61,933 nt of DNA from Helicobacter valdiviensis (GTDB lineage Bacteria > Campylobacterota > Campylobacteria > Campylobacterales > Helicobacteraceae): NCBI RefSeq assembly GCF_003245365.1, contig NZ_NBIU01000008.1, positions 1 through 61,933 on the forward strand. Direction: 5' to 3'. Positions 44,919-53,597 of the stretch are shown in pieces. The position numbers were made by a program, and so were the translations under genes. Within the stretch, counting starts at the first letter, position 1; each line of letters opens with the position of its first letter. The notes beneath the pieces are model-generated. The model was not told the DNA's origin. It saw nothing but the letters and a program-made list of their open reading frames with translations, and did no database searches.

Positions 44919-45989
44919 ATGAAAGAATTTATACCGCCAAAACTCCCGCTAAATATAGAGTTAAATACGCATATTTATAATCTCATCATTAAAGCTACAA
45001 GAAAATTAGCAGAGCTAAATGGACTAAGCAAAATTATCCCAAATCCAAATATTTTAATCAATGCTTTAATCTTGCAAGAAGCAAAAGATTCAAGTGAGAT
45101 AGAAAACATCATCACAACACATGATGAACTCTTTTTATCCCAAATTGATGAAAGCAAACTCACAAGAGCAGCAAAAGAAGTAAAAGATTATAGCAATGCT
45201 TTAAAAAAGGGTTATGAGCTTTTAAAAAGGGAAAAATTATTGCGTAATTCTCATATTTTAGAAATCCAAAAAACACTAGAGGGGAATAATGCAGGTTTTA
45301 GAAAGCAAAGTGGGACAATGCTTAAAAACCCTATCACAGGAGAAATCAAGCATATACCCCCACAAAATCCAAGGGATATACAAGAGCTTATGAGTAATCT
45401 AGAGCAATATATTAATGATGATAGTTTAGATGAGCTTGATGTTTTGGTGAAAATGGCAATTATCCATTATCAATTTGAAAGCATTCATCCATTTTATGAT
45501 GGAAATGGCAGAACAGGCAGGATTATCAACATACTTTATTTAGTATATAAAGAACTTTTGGACGCACCTATTTTGTATTTAAGTGCTTATATTGTAAAAA
45601 ACAAAGAAGAATATTATAGGCTTTTGCAAAAAGTGCGTGATGAGGGAGCGATTATAGAATGGATAGAATACATATTAAAGGGTATAGAGCAGACAGCTAT
45701 AAAAACGATTGAAACTATTACTATAATAGAAAAAATGATGTTTGATGTGGGTGAAATATTGCAAAATAAAACGAATTTTTATAGCAAAGATTTTGTGGAA
45801 ATTTTATTTACTCACCCTTATACTAAGATAGATTTTTTAACACAAATATTGGGTGTTTCTAGGCAAAGTGCTTCAAAATACCTCAAAACTTGCGAAAATT
45901 TAAAGATATTAGAATGTATTAAAATAGGCAGAAATCATTATTATGTAAATAGAGAACTTTTAAGACTTTTTAGGAAAGGAATTTTTTAA
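44919..45989 (+). CDS. Fic-domain protein with C-terminal winged helix
   Basis: 356 residues. N-terminal Fic_N segment, then the inhibitory helix with S-x-x-x-E-N (DSSEIENI, class II arrangement), then the catalytic HPFYDGNGRTGR from H190, and a C-terminal winged helix (FLTQILGVSRQSASKYLKTCENL). Fic enzymes usually AMPylate target proteins; the intact motif and built-in inhibitory helix suggest an active, self-restrained enzyme. Fic genes sit between hsdS and hsdM in several Campylobacter hsd loci. It ends directly before hsdM, with no spacing. Confidence 0.9.
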   Translation: MKEFIPPKLPLNIELNTHIYNLIIKATRKLAELNGLSKIIPNPNILINALILQEAKDSSEIENIITTHDELFLSQIDESKLTRAAKEVKDYSNALKKGYELLKREKLLRNSHILEIQKTLEGNNAGFRKQSGTMLKNPITGEIKHIPPQNPRDIQELMSNLEQYINDDSLDELDVLVKMAIIHYQFESIHPFYDGNGRTGRIINILYLVYKELLDAPILYLSAYIVKNKEEYYRLLQKVRDEGAIIEWIEYILKGIEQTAIKTIETITIIEKMMFDVGEILQNKTNFYSKDFVEILFTHPYTKIDFLTQILGVSRQSASKYLKTCENLKILECIKIGRNHYYVNRELLRLFRKGIF

Positions 45990-47480
45990 ATGCAAAGCAA
46001 AATTGATAAAATCACAGACATACTAAGACGCGATGATGGTATAAGCGGTGCTATGCACTATAGTGAGCAGATTAGCTGGATATTGTTTTTAAAATTTTTA
46101 AGTGATTATGAAAGCGAGCTTGAGGCTATCTCTATGCTTGAGGCTAAGCCTTATAAAAGTATTTTGGATTCTAAGTTTAGCTGGAAAGTATGGGCAGCAC
46201 CTAAGAGAGATGGCAAACTAGATGTGAAAAATGCACTAAGTGGCAGTGATCTGCTTAGCTTTGTGAACAACGAGCTTTTTCCCTATCTAAAAAGCTTTAA
46301 GAATAATGAGGACTTTAAAAGCATAGAGTATAAAATTGGCGGGATTTTTGAGTTTATTGATAATAGAGTGGCAAACGGACACACGCTAAGGGAAGTAATA
46401 AACCTCGTAGATGAGCTAAGCTTTAATAAAGAAAGTGATGTGTTTGCGCTAGGTGATGTGTATGAAAAGTTGCTTAAAGATATGGGGAGCGATGGGGGAA
46501 ATAGTGGGGAGTTTTACACGCCAAGAGCATTGATTAAAGCTATGGTAGAAGTGATAGATCCTAAAGTAAAAGAGAGAATCTATGATCCTGCATGTGGGAG
46601 TTGTGGCTTTTTGGTGGAGAGCTTTTTGCATATTTTATACGAAGATAGGGATACAAAGAAAAAAGCAAATTTAAGTGCAAGCGAGCTAGAGTTTTTGCAA
46701 AAAGATGCACTCTTTGGAAAAGAAAAGACGCCACTAAGCTATGCTATGGGCGTTATGAATATGATTTTGCATGAGATAAAATCCCCAAATATCATAAAGA
46801 CAAATACGCTAAGTAAGAAAATCACAGATATAACAGAAAGTGAAAAATATGAAGTAATCCTTGCAAATCCGCCCTTTGGAGGTAAGGAAAAAGAGCAGAT
46901 TCAAAATAATTTTTTAGTGGCTTCAAATGCCACGGAGCTTCTATTTTTACAACATATTTTAAAATCACTAAAGAATAATGGTAGATGTGCGATTATTGTG
47001 CCTGAAGGCGTGCTGTTTCAAAATTCCAATGCTTTTGTGAGTGTGAAGCAAGATTTAGTAGAGAATTATAATTTAGAATGCGTGCTAAGTCTGCCTAGTG
47101 GAGTGTTTTTGCCCTATAGTGCGGTAAAGACTAATGTGCTATTTTTCTCCAAAGGGCTTAGGTGTATTTGTGATGGGGAGGATTCTAGCGTGTATTATTA
47201 TGAACTTATCCCACCTTATAAACTCACCAAAAATAAGCCTTTAGAATATACGCATTTTAAGGAATTTTTAGAATGCTATAAGGAGAGAAAAATCACTCCT
47301 TGCTCTTATCTAGTGAGCCTTGAAAGCTTAAGAGCTAGAAACTATGATCTAAGTGCTAAAAATCCCAATGTAAAGGAAGAGAAAACTTTGCGTGAAGTGG
47401 GCGAGATTCTAAAATCACTAAGAGATAATCAAAAAGAAGCCGATAAGATTTTAAGCGCATTAGAAAAAGAAATTTTATAA
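45990..47480 (+). CDS. hsdM: Type I restriction modification methyltransferase HsdM
   Basis: 496 residues. The N-terminal HsdM domain (RRDDGISGAMHYSEQISWILFLKF is split by the usual helix), SAM motif I DPACGSCGFL and catalytic NPPFGG make an adenine-N6 methyltransferase. The usual GSGG in motif I reads GSCG here. With two HsdS-bound copies it methylates and licenses HsdR. Starts with ATG right after the fic stop. The frame is intact, so methylation may persist although hsdR is broken. Confidence 0.93.
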   Translation: MQSKIDKITDILRRDDGISGAMHYSEQISWILFLKFLSDYESELEAISMLEAKPYKSILDSKFSWKVWAAPKRDGKLDVKNALSGSDLLSFVNNELFPYLKSFKNNEDFKSIEYKIGGIFEFIDNRVANGHTLREVINLVDELSFNKESDVFALGDVYEKLLKDMGSDGGNSGEFYTPRALIKAMVEVIDPKVKERIYDPACGSCGFLVESFLHILYEDRDTKKKANLSASELEFLQKDALFGKEKTPLSYAMGVMNMILHEIKSPNIIKTNTLSKKITDITESEKYEVILANPPFGGKEKEQIQNNFLVASNATELLFLQHILKSLKNNGRCAIIVPEGVLFQNSNAFVSVKQDLVENYNLECVLSLPSGVFLPYSAVKTNVLFFSKGLRCICDGEDSSVYYYELIPPYKLTKNKPLEYTHFKEFLECYKERKITPCSYLVSLESLRARNYDLSAKNPNVKEEKTLREVGEILKSLRDNQKEADKILSALEKEIL

Positions 47481-47491
47481 ATGGAGAGAAT

Positions 47492-47710
47492 ATGGAAATT
47501 GCTATTGTTGTATGTATAGGTGCATTTTTTGTGTATAAAATGGTGCGTTTTGCAAAAAAGATGAAAGAGGAAAAAGAAAGGCATAAAGCACAAAAACACT
47601 TAGCAGAGCAAGAAGCACAAGCACAAGCTAAAAGGCAAATGCAAGAAAAAATTTTGCGTGAGCGACTAGAGCATACAAAAAAGATGATGCAAGAAAAGAA
47701 AAAGCTATAA
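47492..47710 (+). CDS. Small membrane-anchored coiled-coil protein, 72 aa
   Basis: N-terminal membrane helix (MEIAIVVCIGAFFVYKMVRF) followed by a highly charged helical tail (K, E, Q, R only after residue 25). A GGAGAG ribosome site precedes the ATG, 11 bases after hsdM. Its first 25 residues resemble those of the next ORF (both M-E...IV..., then FFVYK or FVVYK, then a basic helix), which suggests a shared anchor. Confidence 0.55.
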   Translation: MEIAIVVCIGAFFVYKMVRFAKKMKEEKERHKAQKHLAEQEAQAQAKRQMQEKILRERLEHTKKMMQEKKKL

Positions 47711-47729
47711 AAGTTTCAAAGGCTTAAAA

Positions 47730-48368
47730 ATGGAAAAAGAAATTGTGGGAATCGTTATTTTATGTGTGTGTTGTTTTGTGGTTTATAAGGTGGCACGCCT
47801 TTTAGAAAGACACTCATATGAACAAAAAAGGCAAAGGAGCAGGGAATATTGGGAGCAAAAAGAACAAAAAGAGCAACAGCAACGAGCAAAGCCAGAATAT
47901 AAGTTTAGTGAGCGATTAGAGTATATAAGTAGTGACACAATAAAACCAAAAAAATTAATGAATAAAGATGAGTATATTATTTATTATGAGCTATGCAATG
48001 TATTTAAAGAGGAATATATGGTTAGTCCTCAAGTTTCTTATAAGGCATTTTTAAGTGCAAAAAGTGAGGCTTGGAAAGGTTTTGGGGATTTTTATTGTGA
48101 TTTTCTCATTACACACAAAAAAGGTTTGGCAAGGGGAAAGCCTGTATGTGTGATAGAATATCATGGAGGTGGGCATTATGGATTTAGTAATGAGACAAAG
48201 CAAAGAGTGCAGTATAATGATGATTTAAAGCAAATTTTATTTGGCAAGATTACTTCTATGGTATTGTTTGTCATTAAGGAAGAAGATATAAAAAGCAAGA
48301 ATTTTGAGAGGATTGATGAGGGCAAACTAAAAGCTTGCATTGCAAATATCCAAAAAATGTTAATATAA
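47730..48368 (+). CDS. Membrane-anchored DUF2726-like nuclease-fold protein
   Basis: 212 residues: membrane helix (about 4-22), charged coiled coil (25-55), then a domain that starts KFSERLEYISSD and contains VSPQVSYKAFL, DFYCDFLI and PVCVIEYHGGGHYG. The order D-x-x-I, then I-E-x-H-G-x-x-H is that of DUF2726, a PD-(D/E)xK-related domain. It follows the small anchored ORF by 19 bases and closes the hsd island. A defence role is plausible from context only; the second acidic and basic residues are not fully confirmed. Confidence 0.6.
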   Translation: MEKEIVGIVILCVCCFVVYKVARLLERHSYEQKRQRSREYWEQKEQKEQQQRAKPEYKFSERLEYISSDTIKPKKLMNKDEYIIYYELCNVFKEEYMVSPQVSYKAFLSAKSEAWKGFGDFYCDFLITHKKGLARGKPVCVIEYHGGGHYGFSNETKQRVQYNDDLKQILFGKITSMVLFVIKEEDIKSKNFERIDEGKLKACIANIQKMLI

Positions 48369-49004
48369 AATTTTGTTTAGCTTCTCATTAAAGCTAGAGA
48401 TTTCTAGCATTTCTTTAATGCTTGCATGGTGGTTTGGTTTGCTAAGCATTAGATTATTATCAGCAAAATTACATGCATTCCAAGAATGTCCGATGAGTGC
48501 CATAATATTTTGCCTACAAAGATAATGGGTTTTGTTTGTAATGTAGATATTTTCCCATAGTTTTATGGAATTTGGTCTAAGATTTGGGGTTTTATAGCCA
48601 ACAGGATCAAGTGTAATAAGAAGTTCTAAAGCGTTGTTATTTAAAGCTTGTTTATCATTTAGAGCTTTTAGGGCGTGGTAGAAATTGTTAGCTCCCCATG
48701 AATGAGAAATTACAAATATAGGTAGATTTAAAGTAGTTAGTTGTGGTAGCCATGAGGTAAAAAGCTCTAAAGAATTAAAACTTGCATAGAGTTTAATGCA
48801 GTCTGGATTATTGAATTCTAAAAAGCTATCAAAAACGGCTCGCATAATCGTATCGCAAAATCCTCCTACAAAAATTACAATGGCTTTTGGGGTAACATTT
48901 GTTTGTAAATCAAGCTTGGGAATGCGTATGCCATAAGGTTTAAAGCTACAAGGAGGTTTTGGCAAAAGGGGGCTTGGATAGATGAGTGTAGGCGGGTAAA
49001 TCAT
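48360..49004 (-). CDS. Alpha/beta-hydrolase-like protein
   Basis: 214 residues from ATG at 49004, with GGA seven bases upstream; a TTG at 49016 is possible. Hydrolase cues: VIFVGGFCDT as oxyanion strand, SHSWGANN as nucleophile elbow (serine in H-S-W-G), LDPVG for the acid and NHHAS for the histidine. No signal peptide. It may be a lipase or thioesterase-like enzyme; substrate unknown. It converges on the DUF2726-like gene, with a nine-base overlap. Confidence 0.6.
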   Translation of the reverse strand: MIYPPTLIYPSPLLPKPPCSFKPYGIRIPKLDLQTNVTPKAIVIFVGGFCDTIMRAVFDSFLEFNNPDCIKLYASFNSLELFTSWLPQLTTLNLPIFVISHSWGANNFYHALKALNDKQALNNNALELLITLDPVGYKTPNLRPNSIKLWENIYITNKTHYLCRQNIMALIGHSWNACNFADNNLMLSKPNHHASIKEMLEISSFNEKLNKILY

Positions 49005-49175
49005 AATAATTTCCAAAGGTAAAATTAAAATCTAATTATAGAGTGTTATGGATTAAAAATAAAATAAAAATTTATATAAGAAGAATTTTTAAATATAGAA
49101 TATTGCAATATTGTTTTAGCGGTGCAGAACTTGATGATTTTAAAGAGTATCAAATAAGATAGTAGTAAAAAGAAT

Positions 49176-49460
49176 TTATAGGATTTTGTGGGTATAAAAA
49201 GATTTTTTAAAGATTGGCTTTAGAGTTTTTAAAGTATTGATGTTTTCTTGCAAAGATTTTATAAATTTTGCTATATGATAGCCATTGCAAATAGCATGAT
49301 TAATATTAATGTCTAACAAAAATTTATCTTGTATTTTAAATAGAGTAAAGATTGGCACACAAACCACTTCTATTGATTTGTAAAATAAAATCCTTAAAAC
49401 CAATAGATGATACAAAATACATTTAGCATATTTATTGCTTTTGGGCGATAGTTTAGATTC
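49176..49460 (-). pseudogene. Remnant of a chloramphenicol acetyltransferase (CAT) gene
   Basis: A minus-strand frame reads CVPIFTLFKIQDKFLLDI and then NHAICNGYHIAKFIKSLQ. This is the CAT C-terminus with the catalytic HHAxCDG motif, but with N in place of D and one of two histidines lost. The codons extend upstream to about 49460 (KLSPKSNKYAKCIL). The N-terminal two thirds are missing or beyond recognition. The CAT identity rests on this motif alone. Confidence 0.55.
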
Positions 49461-50080
49461 TCTTCAAACTCCATCTTATCTTTTTGTATATTTTCATTAA
49501 ATTTATAAAATTTTATGATACTCACTCCAAAGAGAACTAAAAATTTTGCTACTTTTATGAAAAAACGTATAACTTGTGTAATACTAGCCTTTATAATCTA
49601 ATCTAAATTTTAGCTTACTATTTACACTCTTAGGAATGGTATAAAGAATAAGATTTAAAAGCTATATCCCTTTTGATTTTAAATTGATAGATTTTGCATT
49701 TCAAGTTCTATACTTAGATAAAATATGCAAGGATTTTTATTGAAAGATCTAAAATGTTCTTTTCTTTTATAAGTTTTAAATCAATAGGGATAAAATTGCA
49801 ATTTTTCATTAATTGAGCTTTTATAGTATGATAAATTACAATACAACAAGATAGCAAAAAATCAAGATAAATTTGGCAATAATTTATACAATATAAGGCT
49901 GATATATCTTACACAAAAGCCTATAATCTAAATCTTTCATAAGTGTAAATTAAAGTATCTATTTTCTAAAAGTGTTAAAAATATTCTTAATTTTGTTAGG
50001 GTGATAGCTAAAGAATCTCTCTTAGTCATTGCAAATCCCTTTAGCTTGGAGCAGTCCATAATTAACACAAACCACTTTTA
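49461..50080. other. Decayed intergenic DNA with an inverted repeat
   Basis: No gene is supported. An inverted repeat of 19-base arms (49665-49683 and 49774-49792, 17 of 19 matching) encloses about 90 bases; it could be the ends of a small relic element or simply a long hairpin. Confidence 0.4.
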
Positions 50081-50165
50081 TATAATAAAATTTACTTCAA
50101 GGAGAGTGGGAATCCTAGCCTTGATAAACAAGGCTGTCCCAATCTTCCCAATAAATTTTATTGTA
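50081..50165. other. Strong multi-branched hairpin element
   Basis: Outer arms TATAATAAAATTTA (50081-50094) and TAAATTTTATTGTA (50152-50165) pair almost fully. Inside lie AGCCTTG/CAAGGCT (50117-50123 and 50129-50135, loop ATAAA) and GGGA/TCCC (50108-50111 and 50137-50140). Nested pairing of this kind suggests a folded RNA or a mobile palindromic repeat rather than a plain terminator. No T-run follows. Confidence 0.45.
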
Positions 50166-50244
50166 TGAAGTTTAACATTAAAGCCTTTTAATGTAAATTA
50201 TTTGATATTGTGGGTAATTTAACGCACCATTGTAATGGCAAACG

Positions 50245-50310
50245 CAATCCAGCCCAACGCGTCAGAACCGAGCGTAGCGGAGTGTGGCAATCCAAAAGAG
50301 TAACCAAATA
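50245..50310. repeat. Dispersed-repeat-like sequence
   Basis: AACGCGTCAGAACCGAGCGT and, after the next bases, GTGTGGCAATCCAAAAG stand out as GC-rich within AT-rich DNA. They resemble the dispersed repeats of the GAGCGTAGCG-GCAATCC kind known from many bacterial genomes. Its functional meaning is unknown. Confidence 0.4.
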
Positions 50311-50427
50311 CCATAAAAAGTAAAACTGCATATGTATAAAGTGGGATTTATTTCTAAATATTAAAGCAGATAAAATGGTAGCAAATCTAGAAATTTTGCA
50401 AAATATTTTAATAAAGAATTTGCAAAA

Positions 50428-51234
50428 TTAATGCCTAATATGACTTAAAAAGTATTTTAATCTCTCACTTTTTGGATTTTCAAAAAAAGCTTTAGGTTCT
50501 TCATCTTCTAGGATATTTCCACCCTCCATAAAAAGCACTCTAGTAGCTACTTCTTTAGCAAATCCCATTTCATGCGTTACGCAAATCATACTCATTCCCT
50601 CCATTGCTAAGCTTTTCATTAGCTCTAAAACTCCCCCCACCATTTCAGGATCTAATGCACTTGTGGGCTCATCATATAGCATAACTTCAGGCTTCATTGC
50701 TAAAGCCCTTGCAATGGCAATTCTTTGTTTTTGTCCGCCACTTAGGCGTGAGGGGTATTCGTTTTTTTTATCATAAAGTCCTATTTTATCTAAAAGTGCT
50801 TCAGCGATTTCTAGGGCTTCTTTGGGAGTAGCTTTTTTAAGTTTGATAGGAGCTAGGGTGATGTTTTCTAAAACATTTAGATTGTTAAAAAGATTGAAAT
50901 GTTGGAATACCATTCCCATTCTACTTCTAGCTTCATTAATATCTATAAGATCTCTTTTATCTAGTTTTTGGATTTCTTTTTTTAAGGCACTACCATTTAA
51001 GCCTTGAAGGCTTGGGTAGAGTTCTAAGCTTAGATTTGAAATGCGTTTGCCATCTAGCCAAATTTCTCCACCATCAGGCTTTTCTAGGAGGTTAAGACAT
51101 CTTAGAAATGTGCTTTTTCCACTGCCACTAGGTCCTATGATGACAACTTTTTCTCCCTTTTTAAATTCCGCATTAATAGAGTTTAAAACGACTTTTCCAT
51201 TAAATTTTTTAACTAGATTTTTAATGTTTATCAC
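50428..51234 (-). CDS. glnQ: Polar amino acid ABC transporter, ATP-binding protein
   Basis: 268 residues. Walker [10 protein letters not shown], the LSGGQKQR signature and Walker [14 protein letters not shown] are intact. A roughly 25-residue insertion after the first strands ([15 protein letters not shown] region) is larger than in GlnQ. It powers uptake through the permease whose end it overlaps by 14 bases. The operon order binding protein-permease-ATPase is read on the minus strand. Glutamine, glutamate or a related substrate is inferred from family only. Confidence 0.88.
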   Translation of the reverse strand: MINIKNLVKKFNGKVVLNSINAEFKKGEKVVIIGPSGSGKSTFLRCLNLLEKPDGGEIWLDGKRISNLSLELYPSLQGLNGSALKKEIQKLDKRDLIDINEARSRMGMVFQHFNLFNNLNVLENITLAPIKLKKATPKEALEIAEALLDKIGLYDKKNEYPSRLSGGQKQRIAIARALAMKPEVMLYDEPTSALDPEMVGGVLELMKSLAMEGMSMICVTHEMGFAKEVATRVLFMEGGNILEDEEPKAFFENPKSERLKYFLSHIRH

Positions 51235-51922
51235 TTTTACGCAGTTTCCCTTCTAAAATTTTTACAAAATAACTAGCTATAAGCACAAGAATTAAATAGC
51301 AAAGTGCTAAGAAGAAATAGGGCACCATATATTCATAACTAGCACTTCCTATAGTTCTAAACGCATAGGTTAAATCATGCACGGTTACATAGTTTGCAAC
51401 TGAAGTTTCTTTTAAAAGTGTGATAAATTCATTGCCTAAGTTTGGAAGCGCGTTTTTAAGTGCTTGTGGAAACACAACAAAACGCATACTTTGCTTAGAA
51501 TTTAGCCCTAAAGCTCTTGCTGCTTCATTTTGTCCATTATCTACACTTAAGATCCCGCTTCTCATAATCTCGCTAACATACGCACCGCTATTAAGCCCAA
51601 AAATACAAACCGCTACAATTAAGGCACTTGAACCTGCAAGTCCTAAAAGTGGTAAAATCACAAAATATAAAAATAAAAGTTGCACCACAATGGGGGTGCC
51701 TCTAAAAAAGCCTACATAAAGTTTGCAGATAAAAACCAAGGCTTTTTCAAATGTATTTTTTTCTTCTTTAGCATTTAAAATTGCTACTAAAGTTCCAATC
51801 ACAACTCCTATAAGCAATCCTAAAATTGCTAAAAGAAGTGTAACTAATATGCCCTCTAAGACTAGATTATAACCGCCTTTGGTAATGAGTTGGTTATAAA
51901 AAATCTCTAACTTTTCTCCCAA
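51221..51922 (-). CDS. Polar amino acid ABC transporter, permease
   Basis: 233 residues with five or so membrane helices. The EAA loop ([25 protein letters not shown] is the coupling helix region, read across two turns) is typical of HisMQ-type permeases. It is translated between the binding protein and the ATPase, starting nine bases after the former's stop. Confidence 0.88.
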   Translation of the reverse strand: MGEKLEIFYNQLITKGGYNLVLEGILVTLLLAILGLLIGVVIGTLVAILNAKEEKNTFEKALVFICKLYVGFFRGTPIVVQLLFLYFVILPLLGLAGSSALIVAVCIFGLNSGAYVSEIMRSGILSVDNGQNEAARALGLNSKQSMRFVVFPQALKNALPNLGNEFITLLKETSVANYVTVHDLTYAFRTIGSASYEYMVPYFFLALCYLILVLIASYFVKILEGKLRKSDKH

Positions 51923-51931
51923 AATCTTTTC

Positions 51932-52711
51932 CTAAAAATACTTTTTAATAATTGTATCTAGTGTGCCATCTTGCTTCATAGAATCTAGAGCTTTATTGAT
52001 ATCTTCTAAAAGAGCAGTATTGTTTTTATTTACACCTATTCCATATTTTTCTTCAGTGAGAAAAGCTTCTAAAACTTGTGTTCCTGCATTTGCTTTGGAT
52101 AAAATATTAGCAGGTGCTTCATCTAAGATTACAATTTCTACTTGATTATTCATTAAAGCACTTACAGCCAAAGATCCATTTACAAAGTTTTTGACTTCTG
52201 CATTTTTAAATCCTATAAAGCCCCAATCTTTATCGCCGTTTGCATAAAAAGAACCTGTTGTCCCAGTTGCAACGCCTATTTTAATGCCTTTTTGCGCATC
52301 AATTGCTTCAAAAAGTGCTTTAGCATCTTTTCCTACTGCTTTTAGTTTTTCATTATCTTCTTTAATAATTACTACTTGAGCAGCATTATAATAAGAGTTA
52401 GAAAAATTAATCACTTTAGATCTATTTTCATTAATGGTTAGTCCGCTTGCTCCAAAGTCTGCATTTCCACTGCTTATAGCACTAACTACAGAATCAAATT
52501 CCATATCTTTAATTTCAAGAGTTTTTCCAAGTCTTTTAGCGATTTCTTGAGCAATCTCAATATCTATCCCCTTAAAAGCCTCTCCTTCTTTGTATTCAAA
52601 AGGTGGAAACTCTGCTGCTGTTGCCATTGTAAGTTTGTTGTCATTATTACAAGCACTTAATCCAAATATAGCAAGAAATGCCAAAAAGCAAGATGCGATG
52701 ATTTTATACAT
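51932..52711 (-). CDS. Amino acid ABC transporter, substrate-binding lipoprotein
   Basis: 259 residues. The signal peptide ends in the lipobox LSAC (MYKIIASCFLAFLAIFG then LSAC), so the protein is anchored by a lipid. The mature chain starts a type II binding fold (LTMATAAEFPPFEY, GIDIEIAQEIAKRLGK, and a later INENRSKVINFSN), as in HisJ and GlnH. First gene of a three-gene operon. Confidence 0.9.
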   Translation of the reverse strand: MYKIIASCFLAFLAIFGLSACNNDNKLTMATAAEFPPFEYKEGEAFKGIDIEIAQEIAKRLGKTLEIKDMEFDSVVSAISSGNADFGASGLTINENRSKVINFSNSYYNAAQVVIIKEDNEKLKAVGKDAKALFEAIDAQKGIKIGVATGTTGSFYANGDKDWGFIGFKNAEVKNFVNGSLAVSALMNNQVEIVILDEAPANILSKANAGTQVLEAFLTEEKYGIGVNKNNTALLEDINKALDSMKQDGTLDTIIKKYF

Positions 52712-52923
52712 AGTTTTCCTTTTATTAATAAAAATTGTGAAAAAATTTTTTAATTATATGAAAATTCTACTTAAAGGATTGTGTAAAAAATGAATTATTT
52801 TCTTTTTGGCTAAGAATTTTGTAGAAAAAGCGATAAAGTTTTTGCAAAAATTTTATTTTAAAGCTTTGTTTTACTAACCTTTCTATATACTTAAGAGTTA
52901 TTTCAAAATTTTAAGGAGAAACT
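52712..52923. other. Divergent promoter region
   Basis: Between the ABC binding-protein gene (minus) and fdxA (plus). TATATA near 52883-52889 may be the -10 for fdxA; the ribosome site is AAGGAG at 52913-52918. No gene is seen. Confidence 0.4.
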
Positions 52924-53208
52924 ATGTCTGTTAAAATTACTGATATTTGTATTGCATGTGGTGCTTGCATTGATGAATGTCCTGTAGAGGCGATTGTTGA
53001 TGATGATGATAGCCCAAACAACGATGGTGCATATTTTGTATATAATGATAAATGTGTAGAATGTGTAGGACATAATGATGCTCCAGCCTGTGCGGATGCT
53101 TGTCCAACAGAGGGCTGTATTGTATGGGATGCTGTTGTAGATGGTCAAGCCTTTAGAGATGATATTGGTGAAGACAAAAGAAGCTCACATACTCCAGTAG
53201 TAGAATAG
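52924..53208 (+). CDS. fdxA: 2[4Fe-4S] ferredoxin
   Basis: 94 residues. CIACGACIDECP binds one cluster, and CVECVGHNDAPACADACPTEGC binds the other with the insertion between cysteines seen in Alvin-type ferredoxins. It closely follows the H. pylori FdxA sequence as I recall it (MSVKITDICIACGAC). A likely electron carrier for Por and other low-potential enzymes. Monocistronic, with strong ribosome site AAGGAG. Confidence 0.94.
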   Translation: MSVKITDICIACGACIDECPVEAIVDDDDSPNNDGAYFVYNDKCVECVGHNDAPACADACPTEGCIVWDAVVDGQAFRDDIGEDKRSSHTPVVE

Positions 53209-53212
53209 TTTT

Positions 53213-53596
53213 CTATTCTACTAATCTAGCTATAAAACTTCCCAAAAATACTGCAGATAATCCTAAAATATTTGTCAAAAGAACATAAAGAATTGCAAAT
53301 GTAGCTTTTTGATTAAGAATTAAAATAAAAAATTCCATTCCAAAAGAAGAAAAAGTAGTAAAACCTCCTAAAACTCCTATAACTAAAAATAGCTTTAAAT
53401 TTTCTCCATCTTTAAGATAAAAAAACAAAAAACCCATACATAAGCAACCTAAGATATTAATAAGCATTGTGGGTGTGAATAATATATGTAGAGGATTGAA
53501 TTTAATAAGAAAAGAGTGTAATAAAAGGGCACTTATAAGGAAGCGCAAACTTGCACCGATTGCACCCCCTAATGCTACTAAAAGGATTTTATCCAT
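53213..53596 (-). CDS. crcB: Fluoride ion channel CrcB/FluC
   Basis: 127 residues, four membrane helices. GGAIGASLRFLIS at the start, NILGCLCMGF and GGFTTFSSFGMEF are the family motifs; the F-x-x-x-F boxes line the fluoride pore. It exports fluoride as a dimer. It begins one base after the glnA stop on the same strand, and may be co-transcribed. It converges on fdxA. Confidence 0.92.
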   Translation of the reverse strand: MDKILLVALGGAIGASLRFLISALLLHSFLIKFNPLHILFTPTMLINILGCLCMGFLFFYLKDGENLKLFLVIGVLGGFTTFSSFGMEFFILILNQKATFAILYVLLTNILGLSAVFLGSFIARLVE

Positions 53597-53597
53597 T

